Below are positions 17,006 through 26,299 of a DNA stretch of 64,000 nucleotides, in pieces (position 1 is the first letter of the stretch; the number at the start of each line of letters is the position of its first letter). The position numbers and the translations under genes were made by a program. The notes under the pieces were generated by a model that was not told where the DNA came from, searched no databases, and saw only the letters and a program-made list of their open reading frames with translations. The DNA comes from Neptunomonas marina. Its GTDB lineage: Bacteria; Pseudomonadota; Gammaproteobacteria; Pseudomonadales; Balneatricaceae. Location: contig NZ_SACQ01000006.1 in the NCBI RefSeq assembly GCF_004005935.1, positions 62,001-126,000 on the forward strand, given 5' to 3'.

Positions 17006-18261
17006 TGCTTCAGCTCCAAGTGAGGACGTTTCATGGGTACGAGGCCTTCAGGGCGCCAGCGCATCATTATGACCATCAACAATCCGAACAGTAGCATTCG
17101 GTACTCGGAGAACTCTCGAGCCAGTTCCGGCAGAATCGTCATGACAATCGCTGCCAAGATAACCCCAATTTGCGACCCCATACCGCCAAGAACCACAATC
17201 GCTAGAATGATTGCTGACTCAATGAAGATAAAGGACTCTGGGCTGATAAAGCCTTGGCGCGCAGCGAAGAACGAACCTGCAAAGCCCGCTGTAGATGCAC
17301 CAATGGTGAACGCAGAGAGTTTGATCGCTGTACGGTTAAGGCCAAGCGAGCGACAAGCGATCTCATCTTCTCGTAGTGCCTCCCAAGCGCGGCCAATGGG
17401 CATGCGCATCAGGCGGTTGATCAGATAGATCACGAAGATCACCAGCACAACTGCGATGAGGTATAGGAAGATCACTTTGTAAGAGCTTGAGTAGCTGATG
17501 CCAAAGAACTCATGGAAGGTCATTGCGCCTTCCTCTTTCGCACGGCGGGTAAACTCAAGACCAAACAGGGTTGGTTTCGCGATACCAGAGATACCGTTCG
17601 GGCCACCAGTCACGGCTGTCCAGTTATTTAGCAAGATACGGATAATCTCACCAAAGCCTAGCGTTACGATGGCAAGGTAATCACCACGTAGACGCAGAAC
17701 AGGGAAGCCTAGTATGAAGCCAAATAGGGCAGCAAGTGCCGCTGCTAATGGTAAGCAGATCCAGAAGGACAGGCCGAAGTACATCGACAGCAATGCATAG
17801 GTGTACGCACCGACGGCGTAGAAAGCAACGAAGCCTAAATCAAGTAGACCGGCTAACCCGACCACAATGTTCAGGCCTAAGCCCAACATAATGTAGATCA
17901 GGGTGAGAGTGGCTAGGTCTACGGAACCTCGGGAAACCATGAATGGCCAAACCAACATGCCAACGATCAACGCGGCAAGTAGCCAAGGCTTCAGGCGCGC
18001 CATGACGCTCGCTTCAGGTAGCACTTTAGCCAGCTGTGGCTTGGGTAAGCCAGAGAAGAAGGCATCAATCTGTGCAGAGAAAAGCTGTGATAAAAATACC
18101 ACCGCTATGCCTAAACCAATCCACGTCCATTGCTCAGTAGAGGCACCTTCCACTTGTAGCGTCGTTCCCTCTGTATTGAGCTTCACACCCAACATGAGAC
18201 ACGCTAAAACAAAGGTGACACCCGCGGCAAAAATCGCGCTTAAAAACTTACTATTTTGCAT
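17002..18261 (-). CDS. livM: Branched-chain amino-acid ABC transporter permease LivM
   Basis: A 419-residue inner-membrane permease with about ten hydrophobic segments. The family core is clear: [18 protein letters not shown] near residue 125, the [16 protein letters not shown] segment near 195, and the E-A-A-like coupling region ([10 protein letters not shown]) near 290. The N-terminal region carries the extra hydrophobic helices typical of proteobacterial LivM (DUF3382 region). It lies between livH (1-base TGATG overlap) and livG (4-base overlap). Confidence 0.96.
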   Translation of the reverse strand: MQNSKFLSAIFAAGVTFVLACLMLGVKLNTEGTTLQVEGASTEQWTWIGLGIAVVFLSQLFSAQIDAFFSGLPKPQLAKVLPEASVMARLKPWLLAALIVGMLVWPFMVSRGSVDLATLTLIYIMLGLGLNIVVGLAGLLDLGFVAFYAVGAYTYALLSMYFGLSFWICLPLAAALAALFGFILGFPVLRLRGDYLAIVTLGFGEIIRILLNNWTAVTGGPNGISGIAKPTLFGLEFTRRAKEEGAMTFHEFFGISYSSSYKVIFLYLIAVVLVIFVIYLINRLMRMPIGRAWEALREDEIACRSLGLNRTAIKLSAFTIGASTAGFAGSFFAARQGFISPESFIFIESAIILAIVVLGGMGSQIGVILAAIVMTILPELAREFSEYRMLLFGLLMVIMMRWRPEGLVPMKRPHLELKQ

Positions 18262-19187
18262 CAGACTTTCTCCACCTCAGGCTTACCTAGGAGACCCGAA
18301 GGGCGGAACAGCAGGATAAGTACCAGCAAGCCAAACGAGACGACATCTTTATACTCAGATGGGAAATATGCGGAGGTTAATGCTTCGGTTACACCCAGAA
18401 TTAAGCCACCTAGCACGGCACCAGGAATCGAACCGATACCACCCAGTACAGCAGCGGTGAAAGCTTTCAAACCGGCGATAAAGCCAACAAACGGATTCAC
18501 CACACCGTAGTAAAGACCCAGCAGTAGACCTGCTACCGCGGCCAAGGCAGCACCGATAATAAAGGTCAATGCGATGGTGCGGTTGGTATCAATACCCAGT
18601 AAGTTGGTCATGCCCAAATCTTCAGAGCATGCACGGCAAGCGCGGCCCATCCGCGAGCGGGAGATGAAGAGCGTTAGTGCTGTCATCGCCACAAAAGTCA
18701 CAACCCAGATAAGTGCCTGCATGTAAGAGAAAGACACCTCAAACACACTAGGATCACCAAACGTCCAGCCACCTGAAATCTGTGGTGGTAGCGCAACATC
18801 ACGTGAGCCCTGAGCCAGAACGACATAGTTTTGTAGGAAAATGGACATACCGATCGCAGAGATCAGTGGGATAAGGCGGTTTGTGCCGCGCAGAGGGCGA
18901 TAAGCAACGCGCTCAACCGTCCAGCCATACGTGCTGGCAATGATAACAGCCACAATCAGTGCGATGATCAGAATGATCGGTAGGCTTACCATGCCCATAC
19001 CTAGCAGACCGGCAATTACGATAAACGTAATGTAAGAGCCGATCATGTAGATCTCTCCGTGTGCGAAGTTGATCATACCGATGATGCCGTAGACCATTGT
19101 ATAGCCTATTGCGATCAACGCGTATGTGGACCCGATCGTCAGCCCGTTGATAAGCTGCTGAATTAAATAAAGAAAAGTTTCGGTCAT
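18261..19187 (-). CDS. livH: Branched-chain amino-acid ABC transporter permease LivH
   Basis: A 308-residue membrane permease forming the translocation channel together with LivM. Family features include the N-terminal [19 protein letters not shown], the [11 protein letters not shown] segment, R-A-C-R-A-C-S-E-D coupling helix near residue 180, and [13 protein letters not shown] near 235. The length and the order of hydrophobic segments are normal. It follows the binding protein gene by 74 bases and overlaps livM by one base. Confidence 0.96.
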   Translation of the reverse strand: MTETFLYLIQQLINGLTIGSTYALIAIGYTMVYGIIGMINFAHGEIYMIGSYITFIVIAGLLGMGMVSLPIILIIALIVAVIIASTYGWTVERVAYRPLRGTNRLIPLISAIGMSIFLQNYVVLAQGSRDVALPPQISGGWTFGDPSVFEVSFSYMQALIWVVTFVAMTALTLFISRSRMGRACRACSEDLGMTNLLGIDTNRTIALTFIIGAALAAVAGLLLGLYYGVVNPFVGFIAGLKAFTAAVLGGIGSIPGAVLGGLILGVTEALTSAYFPSEYKDVVSFGLLVLILLFRPSGLLGKPEVEKV

Positions 19188-19261
19188 GTTTCGGGACCCG
19201 GATAGCAGAACACCTTGATACCGGATCGCGATATCAAGGTGTTCTTGTGTTTAGTGAAGAC

Positions 19262-20374
19262 TTACTTTACTGCAGTTTTAGAGCCATCTTTGTGCAGCTG
19301 GTAAACCTGGAAAGTAGACTCAGTTAGGTCGCCTTTAGCATCGTAAGCGATTTTGCCAATCGCTGTATCCAGTGGGTTAGAGCGAAGGTGCTCAGCCATT
19401 TTTTCTGGATCAGTGCCACCTGTTTTCTCAATCGCATTTTTCATCAGCTCAACAGCAGCATAAGCTGTGAATACGAATGGACCTGTTGGATCTTCACCTT
19501 TCGCTTTGATCGCTTCAACACGCGCTTGGTTAACTGGGTTTTGGTCAAAGCTCTTAGGAGCAGTTGCCAGAACGCCTTCAGATGCTTCGCCAGCAATCTT
19601 CGCAAGGTCGCTGTTTACGATACCTTCTGGGCCCATGAATTGAGCGTTGAAGCCTTTCTCTTTTGACTGACGCAAGATAAGACCAAGTTCTGGGTGGTAG
19701 CCACCGTAGTATACGAAGTCAACGCCTTCTTTTTTCAGTTTCGCGATCAGAGCAGAGAAATCTTTATCACCGGCTGTTACACCTTCAAACATCGTAATGT
19801 TCAAGCCGCCTTTTTCCAGCGCAGACTTAACCGTCGTTGCTAGGCCTTCACCGTACTGCTGCTTATCGTGGATAACAGCAATCGTTTTTGGCTTAACGTT
19901 GTTCAAGATGTGCTCAGCTGCCAATGTGCCCTGCAAGCTATCCAGACCGATAGTACGGAATACCATTTGATGGCCTTTTTCCGTGATGCTTGGAGAGGTG
20001 GATGCTGCTGTGATCATCAGAATACCTTCCTCTTCGTAGATGTCAGAAGCAGGCTCTGTTGAGGAGGAGCAAAGGTGACCAACAACCAATTGGATGTCAT
20101 CGTTAACGATTTTGTTAGCAACCGCTACCGCTTGTTTTGGATCGCAAGCGTCGTCGTAAATTACGCCTTCGAGCTTATCGCCGTTGATGCCACCTGCATT
20201 GTTGATATCTTCGATAGCAGCCATGACACCAATTTTCTGCATGTCGCCATACTGAGCAACAGGGCCTGTAGCTGGGCCTGCCAACGCGATTTTAATCGTA
20301 TCAGCTTGAGCTGAAGCCCCGTAGAGACTAGCTGCAAGACCAACAGACAGCAGTGTGCGCGTGAATTTTTTCAT
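19262..20374 (-). CDS. livK: Branched-chain amino-acid periplasmic binding protein
   Basis: A 370-residue type I solute-binding protein that hands leucine, isoleucine or valine to the Liv permease. A Sec signal peptide with an A-Q-A cleavage site is predicted before D25-T-I-K-I-A. The mature protein starts with the family I-A-L-A-G-P-A-T-G-P-V-A-Q-Y-G segment, followed by D-D-A-C-D-P-K-Q-A-V and the ligand-contacting H-L-C-S-S-S-T near residue 100. It is the promoter-proximal and separate first gene of the operon, as usual for an excess-produced binding protein. Whether it is LivJ-like or LivK-like in specificity cannot be decided. Confidence 0.94.
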   Translation of the reverse strand: MKKFTRTLLSVGLAASLYGASAQADTIKIALAGPATGPVAQYGDMQKIGVMAAIEDINNAGGINGDKLEGVIYDDACDPKQAVAVANKIVNDDIQLVVGHLCSSSTEPASDIYEEEGILMITAASTSPSITEKGHQMVFRTIGLDSLQGTLAAEHILNNVKPKTIAVIHDKQQYGEGLATTVKSALEKGGLNITMFEGVTAGDKDFSALIAKLKKEGVDFVYYGGYHPELGLILRQSKEKGFNAQFMGPEGIVNSDLAKIAGEASEGVLATAPKSFDQNPVNQARVEAIKAKGEDPTGPFVFTAYAAVELMKNAIEKTGGTDPEKMAEHLRSNPLDTAIGKIAYDAKGDLTESTFQVYQLHKDGSKTAVK

Positions 20375-20792
20375 CGGAAGTATACCCTCTCCGTGCCTCT
20401 GATCGGTTTTCGATTCCGGGACACATAGTTATATTTTTTGTTGACAGGGTGAATTAACTATAAAGTCAAAAAAAAATCAATGTTTACTATAGGAAACAAG
20501 AGTGCTGCGATGGGAGAAATCAGCGAATATGATCGATAATGTCACCCAAATTGGTAAGTTCTGCTATTGTGGGGCGCGGCGAGAAAAAAGATCCTTTGAA
20601 CTACGGCATGTTTCGGTGTGATATGAGCGCTTCTCGCGTCGCTTTAGTTTAAGTTTAGGTCGCAATTGCGTTCATACTAAGGTCGCAATAATTGTAACTT
20701 GAATCCCCAGTTAAAATCTTTTTAGTTGATGCGACCGTTACACCGCCTGACAACAGTCGATCAAACAATAATCATAATAAACCGGTGGCTCA
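20375..20792. promoter_or_regulatory. Divergent control region between livK and the YCF48-like gene, with GGTCGC repeats
   Basis: A 418-base gap between two divergent genes without a credible ORF. It contains two perfect direct repeats A-G-G-T-C-G-C-A-A-T (20657-20666 and 20680-20689, 23 bases apart) and the reverse form GCGACC at 20731-20736. It also holds an AT-rich stretch around 20430-20490 on the livK side with hexamers that could form the livK promoter. The repeat spacing of about two helical turns suggests binding sites for a dimeric regulator. No regulator is known, and the promoter positions are uncertain. Confidence 0.4.
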
Positions 20793-21923
20793 ATGCTCTC
20801 GAAAAACTGCCTCAGAATGCAAGGGTATCCATTGTATTGGCTACTGCTCTTGTTGCTAGTTTTACCCCTCTCTTCGATAACCGTGGCGTCAGACCGGCTT
20901 GAACAACCCGCGCAGATTGCCATCCACCCCGAACGCTCTTTATTGCTAGATATTACCCGTGTGGGCTCACGGCTGGTGGCGGTGGGTGAACAGGGCACCA
21001 TTATCTGGTCAGATGATCAGGGTGAACAATGGCAGCAGGCAGATGTGCCGGTGAGCGTATTGCTAACGGCGGTGGCGTTTGCAGATAGCAACAATGGCTG
21101 GGCAGTGGGGCACGATGGCGCAATTTTACGCTCAAGCGATCGCGGCGAGACGTGGCAGCGCGTTGCTGATGGCAACGTCGTTAATCAGTGGCAAGTGGCG
21201 CGCTATGAGCATTTAAACGCAGCGGGTACGGATCCTCGTACACCTGAGGTGAGCGCCGATGATTTTGCGGTCATGCTTGATGATGCGTTGTTTGCACAGG
21301 AAGAGGGTGCAACCTATCCGCTGCTCGATGTTTTTTTCTCGGACGCGCAACACGGGTTTATTCTCGGCGCTTATGGGCTGTTACTACGCACTAGCGATGG
21401 TGGCGATAGTTGGCAGGTTGATTCACATGTTGTGCCGAATATTGATCGCTTTCACCTAAACTCCATGGCGCAGATCGCTGATCGTTTGTTCATCGCTGGT
21501 GAAGCGGGTGTACTTTTTCGCTCGCTAGACCAAGGTCAGCATTGGGAGGCGCTCGCCTCGCCTTATGAGGGCTCATTCTTCAAGTTGCAAGCATCTGAGC
21601 AAGCCGGTCTTGAGCGGCTCTATGTGATGGGTCTGCGGGGTCACCTGTTCTATAGCGATGACTTTGGCGAACAGTGGCAGCAAGTGTTGCTGGAAACAAC
21701 GGCCTCTTTAACGGCTGCTACGGTTGCAGATACCACGCTGCTATTTGCCGGTAGCGGTGGTTTTGTGGCAACCGGTGATGCACCTGATGCGCTGGCGAGC
21801 CAACGTTTATCGAGCCGAGCATCTATCAGCCAAGCAGCCGCTGTGGAGCCGTTCTGGGTGCTGGTGGGCGAAACGGGCGTAGTTCGGCTGATGCAGGGAG
21901 ACGATAGCCATGGCGCAGAATAA
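20793..21923 (+). CDS. YCF48/BNR-repeat beta-propeller protein, exported
   Basis: A 376-residue protein with a strongly hydrophobic N-terminal signal (L-L-L-L-L-L-V-L-P-L near residues 17-26). The remainder contains repeated beta-propeller units of the form S-x-D-x-G-x-x-W, for example W-S-D-D-Q-G-E-Q-W, R-S-S-D-R-G-E-T-W, R-T-S-D-G-G-D-S-W, R-S-L-D-Q-G-Q-H-W and Y-S-D-D-F-G-E-Q-W. Such Asp-box repeats define the YCF48/Hcf136-like family. In several gammaproteobacteria this gene precedes an MMPL transporter, as it does here with a 14-base overlap, so the two products probably act together at the envelope. The substrate is unknown. Confidence 0.85.
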   Translation: MLSKNCLRMQGYPLYWLLLLLLVLPLSSITVASDRLEQPAQIAIHPERSLLLDITRVGSRLVAVGEQGTIIWSDDQGEQWQQADVPVSVLLTAVAFADSNNGWAVGHDGAILRSSDRGETWQRVADGNVVNQWQVARYEHLNAAGTDPRTPEVSADDFAVMLDDALFAQEEGATYPLLDVFFSDAQHGFILGAYGLLLRTSDGGDSWQVDSHVVPNIDRFHLNSMAQIADRLFIAGEAGVLFRSLDQGQHWEALASPYEGSFFKLQASEQAGLERLYVMGLRGHLFYSDDFGEQWQQVLLETTASLTAATVADTTLLFAGSGGFVATGDAPDALASQRLSSRASISQAAAVEPFWVLVGETGVVRLMQGDDSHGAE

Positions 21924-24270
21924 TGTTGAACAGACGCTTTTAGGGCCGATTAAACGCTCTGAGCAACTGATTGAGCGGGTGCTGTTCCACCGCCGCATCA
22001 CCTTCTTGCTGTTATTCTTGGTGATCACTCTTGCGTTGGGATATCAAGCGATTCAAATTCGCCCTGATGCCAGCTTTGTCAAGATGATCCCAACCAACCA
22101 TCCCTATGTGCAGAACTATCTACGCCATCGCGATGACCTCTCTGGCTTAGGCAACAGTGTGAAAATTGTGGTGCAGAGTCGTACGGGTGATATCTTCTCG
22201 GCACCTTTCCAGCAAGTGCTGCAGCAGGTGACCGATGAGGCGTTCTTTATCAAGGGGGTTGATCGCTCGGCACTTAAGTCGATCTGGACCCCTAATGTGC
22301 GCTGGACAGAGGTGACCGAGGAGGGCTTCGTCGGTGGTCCGATCATTCCGCCCGACTACGATGGCTCACCACAGTCGTTAGAGAAAGTTAGACAAAATAT
22401 TCTGCGCTCAGGGCAGGTCGGACTGCTGGTTGCTAACGACTTTAAATCGGCCATTGTCCAAGTCCCCCTTTTTGATCGTGACCCAGAAACGGGCGAGAAA
22501 CTGAACTACCAAGCTTTTTCACAGAAGCTCGAAGCGCTGATTCGCGACAAATACCAAAATGATGATATTCAGATTCGCGTTGTTGGCTTTGCCAAAATCG
22601 TTGGCGACCTGATCGAAGGTGCGCAGTCGGTGGCGGTTTTCTTTGCCATCGCCATTGTGATCACACTTGCGCTGCTATTTATTTATAGCGGTAGCTTCGC
22701 CGGCTCTTTGATTCCGATTATCTGCTCATTGGTGGCTGTGGTTTGGCAGTTGGGGCTGCTGCGCTGGTTTGGTTATGGTCTGGATCCATACTCCATGCTG
22801 GTGCCGTTTTTGATCTTCGCGATTGGCGTTAGCCACGCGGTGCAGGTGGTCAACACCATTCGCCTTGAACAAGTCGCTGGGGCGGATGCATGGCTGGCTT
22901 CTCGGCGGGCGTTCCGAGCCATCTATATCCCTGGTTTGACGGCGCTACTGTCTGACGGTTTGGGCTTTGTGACCCTGTCAGTTATCGAGATTCAGGTCAT
23001 ACAGGATCTGGCCGTTGCAGCCTCCGTTGGCGTTGCGGTGATTATCATTACCAACCTGCTGTTGCTGCCGCTGTTGATGTCTTATACCGGCGTGGGTCAG
23101 CGTGCGATTCGCCAAGCTGCGCGCCGCACGAATGCCGGGCAGCATTGGCGTCATCTGTCTGTTTTCGCAACTCCCAAAGGGGCTGCAGTTGCCACCGCTA
23201 CCGCGCTGGTAGTGTTGGTAGTGGGGCTATGGGGGAGTCAAAACCTACAGATAGGTGATCTTGATAAAGGCGCGCCAGAGCTGCGAGCAGATGCACGTTA
23301 CAACCTTGATAACCTGTTCGTTACTGAAAACTATGCAACCTCTAGCGATATCTTCGTGGTGATGGTGGCGACGCCCGCTGAGCAGTGCTCTAGCTTCGCA
23401 ACGCTGAGCCGTGTGGATTATTTCCAGCGCTACATGGCGCAGGTTGAAGGGGTGCAAAGCAGTGTGTCGTTGGCTGATGTCTCCAAGCGGGTGACCGCAG
23501 GCTTAAATGAGGGGAGCTTGAAATGGCGTAGCGTGAGCCGAAATCAGTTTGTGATCAACGCCTCACTCTCCTATGTACCAGCAGGCTTTATGAATGGTGA
23601 TTGCTCGCTACTGCCGGTGATCATCTTCTTAGATGACCATAAAGCGCAAACGCTCTCCCGCGTTTCTGAATCGGTAGAGCGGTTTGCGCAGCAACACAAC
23701 AGTTCGGACATCTCCTTTGAGATGGCGGCGGGTAACAGCGGCTTTGAGGCAGCCACGAATGAAGTGATCAGCCGTGCTCAGTACGAGATGCTCGCTTGGG
23801 TGTATGGCGTTGTGAGCTTACTGTGCTTGCTGACGTTCCGCTCGGTGCGTACGGTGGTTTGTATTATCGCGCCGTTGATGCTGACCTCTATTTTATGCCA
23901 GGCATTGATGGCGGCGATGGGTATCGGGGTGAAGGTGGCCACGCTACCGGTGATTGCCTTAGGTGTGGGAATTGGTGTGGATTACGGGATCTATATCTAT
24001 TCGCGCTTGAACACCTTTTTGCTTGAGGGGCGCTCGCTACCCGATGCGTACCTTGAAACGCTGAAAACCACCGGTTCTTCTGTGGCATTTACGGGGCTGA
24101 CGCTAGCGATAGGTGTGGTGTTGTGGGTGTTTTCGCCGATTAAATTCCAAGCCGATATGGGCATTTTGCTGACCTTTATGTTCCTTTGGAACATGTTGGG
24201 TGCGTTGATCTTGCTTCCCGCTTTGACTTGCCTGTTGCGCCGTGAGCGCCGTCCAGAGGGAGATTCATAA
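21910..24270 (+). CDS. MMPL/RND-superfamily membrane transporter
   Basis: A 786-residue inner-membrane protein with the duplicated RND layout: one N-terminal helix, a large periplasmic loop (about 55-220), five helices, a second helix-loop unit (loop about 440-610) and five more helices. The TM4-type motif G-V-G-I-G-V-D-Y-G-I-Y in the second half is typical, and the first half has F-L-I-F-A-I-G-V-S-H-A-V-Q at the matching place. The family includes lipid, hopanoid and sterol exporters. The neighbour is an exported propeller protein. The DUF1302 and DUF1329 genes often found with this pair elsewhere are not in this window. The substrate is unknown. Confidence 0.9.
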   Translation: MAQNNVEQTLLGPIKRSEQLIERVLFHRRITFLLLFLVITLALGYQAIQIRPDASFVKMIPTNHPYVQNYLRHRDDLSGLGNSVKIVVQSRTGDIFSAPFQQVLQQVTDEAFFIKGVDRSALKSIWTPNVRWTEVTEEGFVGGPIIPPDYDGSPQSLEKVRQNILRSGQVGLLVANDFKSAIVQVPLFDRDPETGEKLNYQAFSQKLEALIRDKYQNDDIQIRVVGFAKIVGDLIEGAQSVAVFFAIAIVITLALLFIYSGSFAGSLIPIICSLVAVVWQLGLLRWFGYGLDPYSMLVPFLIFAIGVSHAVQVVNTIRLEQVAGADAWLASRRAFRAIYIPGLTALLSDGLGFVTLSVIEIQVIQDLAVAASVGVAVIIITNLLLLPLLMSYTGVGQRAIRQAARRTNAGQHWRHLSVFATPKGAAVATATALVVLVVGLWGSQNLQIGDLDKGAPELRADARYNLDNLFVTENYATSSDIFVVMVATPAEQCSSFATLSRVDYFQRYMAQVEGVQSSVSLADVSKRVTAGLNEGSLKWRSVSRNQFVINASLSYVPAGFMNGDCSLLPVIIFLDDHKAQTLSRVSESVERFAQQHNSSDISFEMAAGNSGFEAATNEVISRAQYEMLAWVYGVVSLLCLLTFRSVRTVVCIIAPLMLTSILCQALMAAMGIGVKVATLPVIALGVGIGVDYGIYIYSRLNTFLLEGRSLPDAYLETLKTTGSSVAFTGLTLAIGVVLWVFSPIKFQADMGILLTFMFLWNMLGALILLPALTCLLRRERRPEGDS

Positions 24271-24272
24271 TC

Positions 24273-25118
24273 ATGGCAGTTAACTCGCGTATTTTGGTGG
24301 TGCTGGATAGCTCGCCGTTAGCTGAAACGGCGTTACAGCGCAGTTTGCTGATCGCGCAGAAAACCGGCGCATCATTAGATCTGATGTGGCGCGAGAGCGT
24401 CTTACCGGATCGGCCAATCATGCAGATCGTGGCCAAAATTATTGTCTCGGGTATTGCGGTGGAGCAGCACTACAGTAACGCCTCTAAATTACTCGATGAG
24501 ATAGAGGCGTGCTGGCAAACTCGACAGCAGATGCTGATTATCAAAGGCTGCGATGAGAGCCACCGGGACTTTTGGACGCCGCTCGATTGGCAGCTCCTTA
24601 GACGGATGCCTTGTCCTGTGCTTTTGGTAAAGCACGACATGAGTTGGCAGCAGGGGACTATCTTGGCTGCCGTGGATCCGACTGCGCAGCTTGCAGGCGA
24701 TCACTTAAGCCACGATGTGTTGCGCTTAGGTAGCTTTATTGCACATCAAGCACAGGCGCACTGCCGTGTTGTGGGCGCTTACCCGCCGCCTATGCTCTCC
24801 TCTGATGCCCAAAGCCAGAGCGCGACAACGCTAGGTGCAAACGCGGAACAAATGATCAGCGCGACGTTGGCGAAGTTATCGCTTGCTAGTACCGCGCCAC
24901 TGATTGGTGAGGGCCCGCCTGAGTACTGGATACCCGCAGCGGCTCAGCAAGAGCAGGCCAAGTTAGTGGTGATTGGCACCCATGGCCGAGAAGGCATCGC
25001 CGGTGCCTTATTGGGCAATACCGCCGAGCGTATTTTGGATCGTTTGAGTTGTGACGTGCTGGTTATTAAGGCGGCCCATACGCAAGGCATTGCCGCCTTA
25101 ATAAACCAAGACGCCTAG
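24273..25118 (+). CDS. Tandem universal stress protein (UspA family)
   Basis: A 281-residue cytoplasmic protein with two Usp domains, about 1-130 and 140-275. The first starts I-L-V-V-L-D-S-S-P-L-A-E-T-A-L and looks degenerate in its nucleotide site. The second keeps the ATP-binding motif G-x2-G-x9-G-S/T in G-T-H-G-R-E-G-I-A-G-A-L-L-G-N-T and ends with D-V-L-V-I-K, so one site probably binds ATP. UspE-type proteins have this architecture. It begins 2 bases after the MMPL stop, indicating one transcript of three genes, and overlaps the convergent HAMP gene by 4 bases. Confidence 0.88.
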   Translation: MAVNSRILVVLDSSPLAETALQRSLLIAQKTGASLDLMWRESVLPDRPIMQIVAKIIVSGIAVEQHYSNASKLLDEIEACWQTRQQMLIIKGCDESHRDFWTPLDWQLLRRMPCPVLLVKHDMSWQQGTILAAVDPTAQLAGDHLSHDVLRLGSFIAHQAQAHCRVVGAYPPPMLSSDAQSQSATTLGANAEQMISATLAKLSLASTAPLIGEGPPEYWIPAAAQQEQAKLVVIGTHGREGIAGALLGNTAERILDRLSCDVLVIKAAHTQGIAALINQDA

Positions 25119-26299
25119 CCTAATTTCATCAGCAGTTTAATGGAGCTGCGCAGCCGCTCAAACGCTGCAGCAAGTGAGCCGATCTCGTCGTCACTGGTGA
25201 CGTTGATAGGGGTATCGATCTCACCTTTGCTGAGCTTTTCAGCCGCTTCAGTCAGGTTGATCAGTGGCGCTGTTAAGGTGCGAGAGGTCAGGCGAGCGAT
25301 GATCGCTGCGATCACCAAGGCCAACGCAACAAACAGCACAAACACAATTAAGAACGAGTCTAGCAACTGCAGGATAAACGACTTGGGTGCGAAGCCGATC
25401 AGCTGGCCAATAGGCTGGCCGCTAATTGCCGTTCTGATGGTTTGGTAGCTAACCAGCTGCTCGCCGGTTTCAATAGACCCTTGCTCGGAAAGGGTGTTGG
25501 CTGGTGGCAAGGTTGGCAGTAAGTCTTGCACATTAAAGCCGTGAGCAAAGTCCTCTGGCCCGCCCCAGTTCAGCTCTTTGCGCGGGCTGCTCAGCAGGAA
25601 GCCCGCATCATTAACGAGTGCGAAGGTTAGGCCATCCGGTTCGCTGGTGGAACTGATCGGTTGTAGAAACGCATTCGCATCCACATTAAGGATAAGCACG
25701 CCAACCAAGCGGTCACCTACCGCAAACACCGGTGTAGCGTAACGGATGGTTGGTTTTGCAGGTTCCTCTAGCCGGCCATCTTCGCGGTTGAGATTGATCT
25801 CTGATATCGAGAACTCCCCTAAACCAAGCTCAGTGGCCGCGATAAAGTAGGGGCTGTCTTTTTTATCGCGTAGTTGCTCTGGCTGCAGTATGCGGCTTGT
25901 TCCTGCTGATTCATCATGCTCCACGCGGATCCGCTCTTGGCCGTTCGCATCGATAAAGCGTAGCTGGTTATAGATGCGGCGGTTCTTTGCGATGCTGAGA
26001 AAGTCGCGCGCGATATTACGGCCTAATTTCTCCAGTGTAGCGGCATCATTGATCACCAATGCGCGGCCATAATGGTGAAAAGAGTTGGAGTCACGCAGAT
26101 AAAATAGATCGCCCGGAACATGCTTGAGCGTCGCCTGCACACTACTGGCAAGCAGTGCGACCTGCTGCTCGATATTGCGTACGCCAGAGTCTTTGAGGGT
26201 ATTTTGCGTGGCAAAATAAACGTAGATCGCAATTAACAGTACGGGTACGAGCGCGGCGATCATTAACGCTCGCTCTAGGCGGTGACGAATCGATTTCAT
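25115..26299 (-). CDS. Membrane Cache-HAMP sensor protein without an output domain
   Basis: A 394-residue inner-membrane protein. A first transmembrane helix (about 11-30) is followed by a periplasmic region of roughly 290 residues resembling a double-Cache ligand-binding module, with L-R-F-I-D-A-N-G-Q-E-R-I-R-V and a second lobe around V-L-I-L-N-V-D-A-N-A-F. A second helix (about 322-348) leads to a HAMP domain (R-T-L-T-A-P-L-I-N-L-T-E-A-A...D-D-E-I-G-S-L-A-A-A-F). The protein ends about 15 residues later; there is no kinase, GGDEF or methyl-accepting domain. It overlaps the upstream roadblock-like gene by 4 bases (ATGA). It probably signals through the roadblock or GTPase partners encoded just upstream, which is inference. 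Confidence 0.85.
   Translation of the reverse strand: MKSIRHRLERALMIAALVPVLLIAIYVYFATQNTLKDSGVRNIEQQVALLASSVQATLKHVPGDLFYLRDSNSFHHYGRALVINDAATLEKLGRNIARDFLSIAKNRRIYNQLRFIDANGQERIRVEHDESAGTSRILQPEQLRDKKDSPYFIAATELGLGEFSISEINLNREDGRLEEPAKPTIRYATPVFAVGDRLVGVLILNVDANAFLQPISSTSEPDGLTFALVNDAGFLLSSPRKELNWGGPEDFAHGFNVQDLLPTLPPANTLSEQGSIETGEQLVSYQTIRTAISGQPIGQLIGFAPKSFILQLLDSFLIVFVLFVALALVIAAIIARLTSRTLTAPLINLTEAAEKLSKGEIDTPINVTSDDEIGSLAAAFERLRSSIKLLMKLG

Noticed and set aside
20439-20464. TTGACA at 20439 as a plus-strand promoter
   Set aside because: The nearest -10-like hexamer is only 12 bases away, too close for a sigma-70 promoter.
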